Positions 21,304-32,200 of a DNA stretch of 60,000 nt are shown piece after piece (the first letter of the stretch is position 1; each line of letters starts with the position of its first letter). Position numbers and translations under genes: made by a program. The notes beneath the pieces are model-generated. The model searched no databases. It had not been told where the DNA came from and saw nothing but the letters and a program-made list of their open reading frames with translations. Source of the DNA: Owenia fusiformis (Eukaryota > Annelida > Polychaeta > Sabellida > Oweniidae); the NCBI GenBank assembly GCA_903813345.2, contig CAIIXF020000004.1, positions 9,806,196-9,866,195 of the forward strand, written 5' to 3'.

Positions 21304-22020
21304 CATGTAGAGGACCATGGTTTCACCAAGGACGTCTTGGTTTGACCCACGATTAGTGTGGTATCTATACAATAACAGCCAGTGATTCTTCTGATATCGA
21401 GGAGATCCGTGTGGTCGTTTATTAAACCCCATAAACTCACAGGGGCTCTACCATATTAAGCAGAAGTGAGTAGCTCCCATATTAATTCTTTCATATTCTA
21501 TCGTATATTCGGGGATTCCAAATTACATCATCTCCCGCATCATCTCCAAATTGCAGGACGTGATCACGTAAACAATCATGAGCACAGGCTCTCTCAGTGC
21601 TGTGCATGCGCAAAGTTAAATTTAAAATTCTGGGAATGGCGTTAACATCAGTTCAACATCATCATTTCAAACCTACGGTAATACCATTGAAGTTACTCGA
21701 TCCATACTTGTAGAGAATACTCATAAACTACAGCGAACATTTGGAGATCTATTTCAACGGCAAATTGAGGCCTGATTAGCCTATAAAATTTGTTTTCGAA
21801 CGTGCCAATATGATAGGTCATCTTTGGGAAATCTCCCCCCTGATATTAGGCGTGGCAATTGAACGCATGGGGTAAGGTACAACACGATTGAGAAAACTGA
21901 TGTTTTCATTGCTGGGGCAGGAAAAAAGAAAAATCGTACCTTCGATGTTCCGACATTTTGTTACCAAAACGGACCGTTTCGATAACCAACGTAGTCGAGT
22001 AGATCACCAGTGCAGTTATC
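21304..22020. other. No gene recognised
   Basis: Intergenic sequence without supported exons. TTCTGATATCGAGGAGATC and other unique motifs do not assemble into a frame. Confidence 0.35.
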
Positions 22021-22094
22021 TCCCATATATGGTCTAGTGGTAAGGATCCGGCGCTCTCACCGCCGTGGCCCGGGTTCAATTCCCGGTGTGGGGA
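22021..22094 (+). pseudogene. tRNA-Glu(CTC)-like head of a dispersed repeat
   Basis: A cloverleaf-like sequence with D arm GGTCTAGTGGTAAGG, anticodon stem CGGCG / CGCCG around CTCTCAC, and T arm CGGGTTCAATTCCCG. It departs from a good tRNA-Glu by a 2-base TA insertion near the acceptor stem (TCCCATATATGG) and by a G-to-A change in the B box (GGTTCAATTCC). It is followed by the same downstream sequence as the split copy at 718, so it is probably a SINE-like or repeat-borne tRNA relic. Confidence 0.7.
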
Positions 22095-22365
22095 CGACTG
22101 GTTTTTTTTGTTTATAATACAATATCCTTTGGTCCATGCAACCAACGCATTATCTCAATCTGCTATGCAATCAACGGATTATCACAATCAGCTAAACTAT
22201 TAACTGTTGTTAAACCATGTGTGCATTCCAATTAAAACAAAAACAACATTAAAATTTATAGCTTCATTTAAATAAAGTTTGTATATTTACCTGGACGGAA
22301 TGGGACAAAATACAATATGGTGCCAACTATATACTTATTAATCTATACAATACATTAAAACCTGT
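22095..22365 (+). repeat. Body of tRNA-Glu-headed dispersed repeat, copy 2
   Basis: Matches about 958-1510: GTTTATAATACAATATCCTTTGGTCCATGCAA, GCATTCCAATTAAAACAA, ATTTAAATAAAGTTTGTATA, ATGGGACAAAATACAATATGG and CTTATTAATCTATACAATAC. Confidence 0.65.
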
Positions 22366-23255
22366 AAACTCGGACGCCTCTGTGAGTTAAACAATAAACA
22401 CCCCAAGCATAATTGGACTGCTTTTCCAAGTCCAGTTACCCATATTTAAGTAGAATGACTTCCCAAATGGATCTGCCAATGTGGTTACATCTTGAGGTCC
22501 CAAAGGTGTTCCACTTTGACACGTTTAAATGGATATATTTCATTTTACATACATATAACAAGTATTCACGAGTTAATAAATATGCATTTTTGGCGAGAAT
22601 CATAGAGAACTTACATTGATTTTTAAAAAATATTAAATAAACTGACATAATGATGTCATCTCTCGTTGATACTACAGATCTGAACAATAAGCATAATTAA
22701 GAGAAAACTTCCTAATGGAATCATCTTTTTTATGAAACATCTCTTCATATGGAACAGTTTTCCAAAGAACCAAATTAAATGGCGAGTATCAAATTTTCTA
22801 GTGTTCTTGCATGAAGGAACATTCCAAAGTTTGTCTTGGAGTTTTATCAGAATGCAACATATTTTGAGGAAATATTAAACATGTTTTCAATAACAATTTA
22901 ATAACCTCTCTAACAGTGCCATCTTTTAACAGTCTTGTCTATCTATCATCACATTAATACAGGGTTGCCCAAAAAAGGCAAAACCAATAGCCCATATTCA
23001 AAGAATTGTGGGCTCTGCTATTTTGGAGTCACCATTTATCATCCATATTATTCAATATCAATTCTAAATAAGGCGTTACGAGCAAAATGTCACCACAATT
23101 TGTTACAGTCACCAACTGCCGTCACAAAAATGGAGACCATAACAATATGTGACCACTTTTTGGTGGTGACATAAAATTATATCCATCAGTGACATCTTTA
23201 AACAGTCTTTTCTTTCAATCAATCATCACATGTATATGTTCCATATTGTTCAATA
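22366..23255. other. Region 3' of IFT81, with a local duplication
   Basis: A segment near 22914-22960 (CAGTGCCATCTTTTAACAGTCTTGTCTATC...) recurs at 23187-23237 (CAGTGACATCTTTAAACAGTCTTTTC...). Each is followed further on by TTCAATATCAATT, giving a roughly 270-bp offset duplication that includes the likely IFT81 3' UTR. No clear AATAAA was found on the - strand close to the stop. Confidence 0.45.
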
Positions 23256-26200
23256 TCAATTTAAAACCATTCTGTCACTTCCTCCGCCTTGATCAAATGA
23301 CATGGTATTTCCACTGTTGTTCCCACTTCCGCCTCTTCCATCTGGGTTGATACAAGACTGCTTCATTTGCATAATACGTTCGATATCTTTCCACTGTTTC
23401 ATCTGACCCATAGAACCTGTGTGATTTTCCCGAACATATTTTTGTTTTTCCCGTAGACTTTTACCGAGGTTTTCCTGCTCTTGTATCTTTTTAGAGTATT
23501 GCTCCCTGAAAAATATACATTTTTTTAAAGAATTACTCCTATTTTAATTGAGAGATGAATCCCTATGCTTGTATAATGGAATACTATAATGTATGCTGAC
23601 TTAACAATTCAATGAAATTTTATTAAATTATGTCGCCATCAAAGTGACCTTAACTGACCTATAATCATTGATGATACTTTTCCTATCAAAATGAATTATG
23701 GAATATAAGGAATACAAATTTTACCATGTAACCAAAGCTGACCAATCAGAATTTCGGGAACTCACCTATAAGATTTTTTCTTCTCCGTAGAATCATGGGA
23801 TACGTAGGACTTCATCTCATCTGCAATCTTCTGTTGTTGTACCTCTAGCATGCCTTTCATACAGTTAAGGTAGTGGTAGCGACTCTCTTCAGCGTTCACT
23901 TCTTCACGTAGCACTCTCACCTCCTGAATATCATACAGGATGTCCATAAAGTCTTTTTAGAATTATCATACAGGGTGTCCATAAAGTCTCTTTAGAATTA
24001 TCATACAGGGTGTCCATAAAGTCTCTTTAGAATTATCATACAGGGTGTCCATAAAGTATCTTTAGAATTATCATACAGGTTGTCCATAAAGTCTCTTTAG
24101 AATTATATATTAAATCTCTCAGGTAACACATGCCGGCTAGACTCTAACGCCCCTAGCAAAGGAGCTTTTGCCAAGGAGTTTCAGTTTTAGATAATTCCAG
24201 GTGAGTTCAAAAACAATTTTGGCCCAAAATTACTAAAAAAAATTTCAAAATGGTGAAATACTGCAAGATTTTGAAAGAATTTTTTGGCAGGAGGGATTTG
24301 CTCAAACCCCCAAACTCCCTGGTTACAGGTCTATCCTATTTGTTTATGTGACATATTTTATGTATGAAAAAATTATGGACATGAAACTCAAATTAATAAT
24401 AAAACTAAACTTTTAAGGACCAAATGAAATAAAGTTCTTGAAAATCATTAGTTTTTATAATCAAATGCTAAATAAAATCATAAAAATTTTGCAATAAATA
24501 ATATTTTATTCACAGAAATGCAAAATGGCATGCCAAGAAATATAAGTTGGTAGTCAAACTGCCATACAATATTTATCTCTTTGCCTGTTAATAAAATCAA
24601 ATATTAATATTGATAAATAAAGAGTTAAAAAATAATAAAAAAGTATTTACCTGTTCCAGCTTTGATCTGTTGCTTTCAAGTCCAGCAGCACATGTATCAT
24701 AAGCGGACTTTTTCTCTTCATGTTGACTACTCAGCTCCTGAAAAAATAAATATCACTAAAATTAAAAGCTAAATAATTAGGAGCAAAATAACATTGAAGT
24801 TAATGGTTGAATTCCACTGAAGTTAAAAGCAAATACCACTGAAGTTTAAATCAAAATACCCCTAAAATTAATTCACTGATGTTAAAAGTGAGATGCAATC
24901 ACATACACAGTTGCAAACATGATGAAACAAGATAAAACGGGCTTATAAACCCATGGTCAATCACTTGTGAACATAGACAATCTACATTGGATAAATTTTG
25001 CAAGGGTATTCTTTAACATACATAAAACATAACTAATATAACAGATATAAACAATAAACATGGGTTTTAACAATCAAATTATTACATTTTGAAAGAATAC
25101 CCTTGCAAAATAGCTGTTTTAGGCTCAAGTTTTACAAGAATATTCCCTTCTAAGACAGGATTTATTTTGTTTATTTTGAATAAAAAAAATTTGAACTATG
25201 CATTGCTTGAATATTTTGCAAGGATATTATGTTCATATGCAGTAAAACATGTCAATCTATTCAGCCAATATAGAAATTATACTATGATTTTTCTAAAATC
25301 ATAGTCATTACATTTTCCATAATTTACATATTACCTTGCACTTATTTTACTGCAGTTAATCAGTTTAGCTCACAAAATATTGAAAAAGGTCAATTAAGTC
25401 TTTCCCTTTTTTCCTTTAGGTGGAAAAAATACCATTTTCATTTATTTTGTACGAGCCACTGCAGGGGTCTGTTTTTCGAAAATAAATTAAAATCATGATT
25501 CTTGAAATTAACAACTTTCACTGTTTCTATGGTTACAATGTGAAACACAAGAGAATTTCCAAAATCACCATCGAGCATATTTTCGAGAAACAGCCCTTGA
25601 CAAAAAGTCTTATCGGAAAGATACCATAATTTCCTCCTTAAGCAATGCCCTTTGGGTGTTGTAATAAAGCGTCAAATGTGATTTATTTGACGTGTCTAGA
25701 TGGGATGGATAAACGTGGTGGACATAGGGCACCGGCGGGAATATTGGCCCCTAAAACAAGTGTCATCTCAGACGTTAATGAAACAACTGAACTCAATGTG
25801 AGCTTTCAAATCAATTTGAACATCCTGAGCTTAAACTGAACATTTTGACCAATTTAAAAATTTCTAGTCTAATGTGAACATTATGATCAATTTGAACATT
25901 TTTAGCTCAATGTGAACATTTTTAGCTCAATGTGAACTTTTTTAGCTTGATGTGAACTGAAAGATCAATTTGAGCATTTCTAGCACTAAGTGCACATTTT
26001 AGCTCAGTGTAAACTTTTAGAACAGTTTGAACTTTTAGATTAATTTGAATATTTCTAGCTCAGGTAAACACGTCAAGCTCAAGGTGAACAATCAGAGCTC
26101 AAAGTGGACTTTTAGATCAATATGAATATTTCTAGCTCAAGGTAAACACTTCAAGCATAAGGTGAACATTCATAGCTCAAAGTGAACTTTTAGATCAATT

Positions 26201-29200
26201 TGAATATTTCTAGCTAAGGTGAACATTCATAGCTCAAAGTGAACTTTTAGATCAATATGAATATTTCTAGCTCAGGTAAACACTTCAAGCTCAAGGTGAA
26301 CATCCATAGCTCAAAGTGAACTTTTAGATCAATTTGAATATTTCTAGATCAAGGTAAACACTTCAAGCTAAAGGTGAACATTCATAGCTCAAAGTGAACT
26401 TTTAGATCAATTTGAATATTTCTAGCTCAAGGTAAAAAACTTCAATAACAAGGTGAACATTCATAGCTCAAAGTGAACATTAAGATCAATTTGAACACTT
26501 GTTAACTCAATGTGAGCGCTTTTAAAACAGTAAATTTTTACCAGTCCCACTTCAGACAAGCCTTTTCACAAAATATTCTAAATTTCACCTTCTTTGAATA
26601 ATAAGAAAATTCAGAATTTCATGATCTTACCATCAATATTGATTAAGAAAATTAAATGAATTATTTCAAATCATAGTGTTCCGATTTTGAGAAATAGACT
26701 AAATATTTTCATTTGTAATGTCACTCTTCCTTAAGTTTTACCTGTGATCTTTGCCTAAGGGGTCTTAATTCTTTAATAATGGGGGCCAGGGATGTTTTCT
26801 TGTCCTGTATTTTCACAGTAAGGTTGTTTACCATGTGACTGATGTCTTCAAGAGTTTTACCTGAAAAAATATTTTACACATTTAAAAAACGTGCTACATG
26901 AATCTGAGTATTGTTCATCAGTTTTAAAATACACCTATCAAGAAAGGTGAAATCTTTTAATTACAACAACACACCTATCAAGATAGGTGAAATCTTTTAA
27001 TTACAACAACACACCTATCAAGATAGGTGAAATCTTTTAATTACAACAACACACCTATCAAGAAAGGTGAAATCTTTTAATTACAACAACACACCTATCA
27101 AGATAGGTGAAATCTTTTAATTACAACAACACACCTATCAAGATAGGTGAAATCTTTTAATTACAACAACACACCTATCAAGAAAGGTGAAATCATTTAA
27201 TTACAACCTGGCCATTTTTCTGAAAAATACTGAGCTATCAGGATTTTTTTTAACCAAGACAATGTTTTTTTATATGTTGATCCGGGCGTACATTAATATA
27301 TGCTTTGTAAAGTTAACATTCCTTATTCAATAGACCTTTCAAATAAAAAAAAGAATTAACTTATATTGCTAATCACAATGGAACAAATCTTAAAATTTTA
27401 TTGTTAAAATTATTATTTACTGCCACTGTAAACCAAGAATTCTGAACTTTTGGCAAAGTAACCCGAGAATAAGAAAATACCAGATATTCAAAGGATGTGT
27501 CCGGGTATATGCCCTTTTGGTCCCTCAGTCAAATGTATGTTAAATATGTTTTTTATTACTGTCCTAGTTATATTTGATAAGTATATTTACTTTTTCACGA
27601 GTTTTGATGCAAAATTAACCCCCTGCTGAGAGTCAGAATAAGTATCTTAACCAAAAATAAATAGTCATTATCATAGAATAAAAACCTCAATGGCAACATG
27701 TATGACTTGCAAAGAAGAAATAACTTAAGACCCATGAAGAATTTAAAAGAAAATCATATTTTTGAAATATATTTAAGGATTAAAATTTTTTTCAAATTTT
27801 TGAATTTCCCGCCAGTTTAATTTGAAGGGGGAAAAACAAGATGGCTGCCATTTGATGTAAGAAATATCAGGAAAAAAGTTGCTTCACTTTTAGTTTTCAC
27901 AATGAGCACAGTTTTCCGGTTTAGGTTTTTTGACTGATTCTGACTCTTCATCACCAGGGTCATGTATAGAGATTATAAAATTGAAACCGGAATGTTGTGC
28001 TCAGCATGAATTTGACTGAAATATGTGTAACTTCACCAACTCAATTGAAGTCTCAAAACTGGATGCTCAGTAACTTTGAGTGACTATAATCCCTTGATTA
28101 CCCAGATAAACACCAATTCACTTATCCAGAAATGCCATTCAATGTCTATACAAAGAAAGTAAGCAATGTTTTGGAGGATATGTTTCAAACCTTTTGTATA
28201 AATAATTCATTTAATATTTGCCATTGATTTTTTTTCAATTCTGACAAAGTGATATGCACTGTCTTTGATGCCAATATTCTTCATTAATTGTAATACAAAT
28301 TGATATTTTTGTACTCTCAGAAGAAGGATAAGATATTGAAGTTTAATAATATGTGTGATTGAGTTGGTTTTTCAGACATTACAATTTTCAATATTTTCTA
28401 AGTCGATACCCAGACTCATTCCCAGACTCATCCTTTATAGGTCATCAAAACTATTTTACAAAATTTTCAATTGGGTGCAGACAATTTTACCTTTCATTTC
28501 ATCAAGCTCAGACTTCAGAGTTGATACTTTTTCCAGCTCTTCTTTTGTATCTCGAAATCCAGACACTCCTTTCTTGGACTCAATTGCAGCCTAGAAGACA
28601 AAATAAAAAATTGAGTAAAAAGTGGAATACATCTGTGAGTGAAACACTTTTCAGAGTCCCATGACCAACTGACTTTATGTTAAATAAAAGTGGAACACTT
28701 TAGAAGTGGGACACTTTTTAGATGCTCCTCTCTGAATGTGATCCATTACTGTACTTTATTCCCTGTCGATAATTTTTCTTTTTCACATAATTTTTATATC
28801 AAATATTCTTATATGGAAAATGGTCACTGCACAATAAAAAGTACAATCGAGTGTCCCAAAAACACAGGACCACTGTCAGTATTTTGATATTGCACCAATC
28901 ATATTCAAATTTTCCCATAATGAACTTTCAAGTATTGCAACTACTGTTCCAGTGACAGAACTTTGGGGAATACCCTCTTCGCATAGACGACTACTTGGTC
29001 ATTTTTCCATAAATCATTCAATCTCAGTCTTTATCCTTTAAAATTGCATTCCCTTGTATAACTACTACAAATTGAGAGTTATTTATCTATGGCATTTATC
29101 CATATCTCATTTTCTTTAACCCTTTCACGACGATAGACTCCATATGGAGCCCTATTATGGAATACCTTTCGGGATGATAGGCTCCTTTTGGCAACATTAT

Positions 29201-32200
29201 TTTTTTATAAACATTAATGAAATGACAATATCTCCAGTTCTATTCAGTATATTTACACCAAGTTTTGACGAGTTGTTCTAATGTGATAATCCTTACTAAG
29301 AATTGTATTTCAGTGATAAAATTTAAGGTATAGGTCCCGGGGCGTAGGTGATTTGCAGTTTTCCCCTAAAACCACTCTACTTATCTGTCACCAAGGCCAA
29401 CATTTTCCTCTAATATTCACGTCAGGAAACGGTTAATACTTGTATTTTACAGTTATCCACCTAATCGCTCCCCAGTATTTCAAGGTATACTCGAAGGGCA
29501 CATTAGACCACTAAAGACCTAGTCTGTTTGGATTACTTTTCTTTCTTTACAAACACAACAAATATACATGTACTATGCTTACCAAGTGGTCATTGATTTG
29601 GTCATCCCTGGATTTCAAAATCTCCTCAGTTCTCGTTAGGACTCCATGCTCCGCCCTCAGTTCCGCTAGCTCCTGGCGTTTCTTTTTATAGATGGTGCTT
29701 TTCCCTCTCAGCTTGTTCACGTAGCGTTTAAACTGCAATAATTCATTATATTTATATTCATTCACATTAAAACACATTGTAAGCCAGTTTTCTAGAAACA
29801 GTTTACAGGATGACCAGCATTATGGACATCACATAAACTGAAGAGAGTATGTCGAGACAATGTAAACTGAGACAGCAGGGTGAGGTTTACAGAAAAGGAA
29901 TTTTTGAGATTTAAAAAATTGGTAAGGCGGTCTACAAATGATCTTGCTTGTCAGGTCTGGTGAAAAATACCATGGCTAACTTAATAATGTTTCATAATTA
30001 TACTGAGTCACTTTTCTGTACTGTTTCATGATTATTTTATGTTATTACTTTTTCATGATTAAGATACCATTTTAAAAGAGTTCGCAAACGTTTTCGAAAC
30101 ATTTAAATTCTAGACAACTCTTTTCACCAATTAGAATCAATCATTTAGAAAGAGGTACAAGCAATGAATCTATCAATCAAACTAAAACCATTCTCCAAAA
30201 GACAAAGTTACATAACTCACATCATCTCCTTTAAGGACTTCTCCCCCGTCACTATCTTTAACAGTCTTGCGTTTTTCTTCTATCTCTTGCTCTGCCTGTG
30301 CTAATTCTTCTCTTGCCTCAGCGAGGTTGTCTGCAGCTGCCTCTTTCTTGCGTCCTATAATCACCGCCTAAGAAGAACAGAATTTGAAATAAATAATATA
30401 TTATTATAGAATTCCATCAGGTATGTCAGCAATATCTTGCCCAATGCGTGTATTGTTCGTAGCTGCTTCATCTTTTGCTTCGGTAAGATTGTCTGCGACT
30501 GCCACTTTATGTGCTTTAATCGCAGAGCATCAGAACATTTTTTCACTACCTGTTTCTTACATGCAATTTTTATTTAAATCATAATGCAAGACTAAACATG
30601 AGATTGGCATTGCCGTAAAGAATGCAGTGAATGTGAGCCATTTCTGTTGCAATCATATTTCCTTGGAGATGAAACGAAAATGAAACAAGGCAGCAACAAA
30701 AACATGATTCCAAGAAACTTGCAGGATTGCTTGGGATGGATTTTAAATTGAGCAAATTAAAGAAAAAAAAATTTTATCATGACACAGGGCCTGGTTGTTT
30801 CAAAGGAAATGCCTTATGGTATGGTCTAGTGTATATGTGTACTTATGGTCCCATAAGTTTAACAACACATAGAAAGATACACATTGCACTCTTTGTTAAA
30901 AATGGCAACAAATTAATTTACCCAGCATGGCCAAGAACTAATCAGATCAAATTTCAAATTGAACAGTTAAGCAGTTTTCCTGGAACTTTGATCACAAGAT
31001 TTATATGGCGCCTGCCCACCCTGACGCAGAATGCACGCAAATTAGCACAACATGACAAAATAGCAATTATATATACCATGGGTGTTCGTATTAGACAAGT
31101 TTAACTGTAATGGTTACATGTACCTGCTGTCTAAGTTCTCAGAAATTCAAATCTGACTTAAGATTGAACTCATAATATTATGAGCAAATAGGTGGTGACA
31201 TTTTGTCATGTTAATGCCTTGTCTTAATTTATCCTAGTCTTTATGCTAAAACAAAACTTGAAAAGGGAACACCTGCCGATTGGGACACCTGTGGCCAGCA
31301 CCAGGGGTATTCCGATTAGACAGATTTTACTGTAAGGGCTACATGTACCTGCTGTCTAAACATAGCCACTCTGTCAACTGTAGGGTCACCACTTCTCATC
31401 CTCTTCTCCACAAGCTGGTTGATCTCAGCGTTGAAATCATTTATCTAATAAACAATAAAATAAGTAGAATTATAAAGAGATTACTACGGTATTTAATTCG
31501 AGGGGTTAATTTGCAGAATGGTCAAATTTTATCATTTTCCTAATCTTAATTTTCCTAATGACGAGAAACTTCCCATTGGTGGATAACATTATGAAGATGA
31601 TATTTACGACATGCAATTTTCCGAACCTGGTAACCACTCTGTGTAAACCCCTCCCCACGTATGCATTTAACCCAACATGGCCCCAAACACATACCTTATT
31701 GGTCAGTTGATCAAGGTCAGACTGACCCATGGCAGGCTCAGATACAACTCTCTGTAAATCCTGGGTGTATTTTCTCTTCATCTGGATCTCTTTAGGGAGT
31801 TTCTCATTCACCATGTAGCTGTTCACTTTAGTCTCTTCTTCAAGACGTTGTATTAAGCCTGAATTAAGAAAAGTAGAGGCATGTCAGAAACATTTGAGAT
31901 TAATGAATTTATCAGTTTTTCATTCCACTTTTAGCACTTAGCTTAAATCTCTTCTTCAAGGCTGGAGTTATTAAGAAAATTAGAGGTACAAACTGTTGAC
32001 AAATCTAACAAAGACAAAATAACAAATAAAACAACAACGTTGAAAAAATTGAAGAAACTGCAAGTGGCCAGTCATATATGTATTGACCAATCAGATTCAG
32101 AGTTATATTCATACCTTCTGGTGTTGCACCAATAGCAGCATTTCTCATGTCCTTCAATTGGTTGTTTAACCTTTGACATCTTTGCTCTGCTTGGACCAGC

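Noticed and set aside
22021-22094. Functional tRNA-Glu gene
   Set aside because: A 2-base insertion at the acceptor/D junction, a B-box change and shared downstream repeat sequence make it a repeat-borne relic.
26931-27207. CRISPR array (regular repeats with palindromes)
   Set aside because: Units are directly adjacent with no unique spacers, and the locus is inside an animal gene.
30727-31104. 125-codon open frame on the + strand in IFT81 intron 8
   Set aside because: It is antisense to IFT81, has no recognisable domain, and contains repeat-like sequence of the AATTTCA...TTTTCCTGGAA type also seen near 34390.
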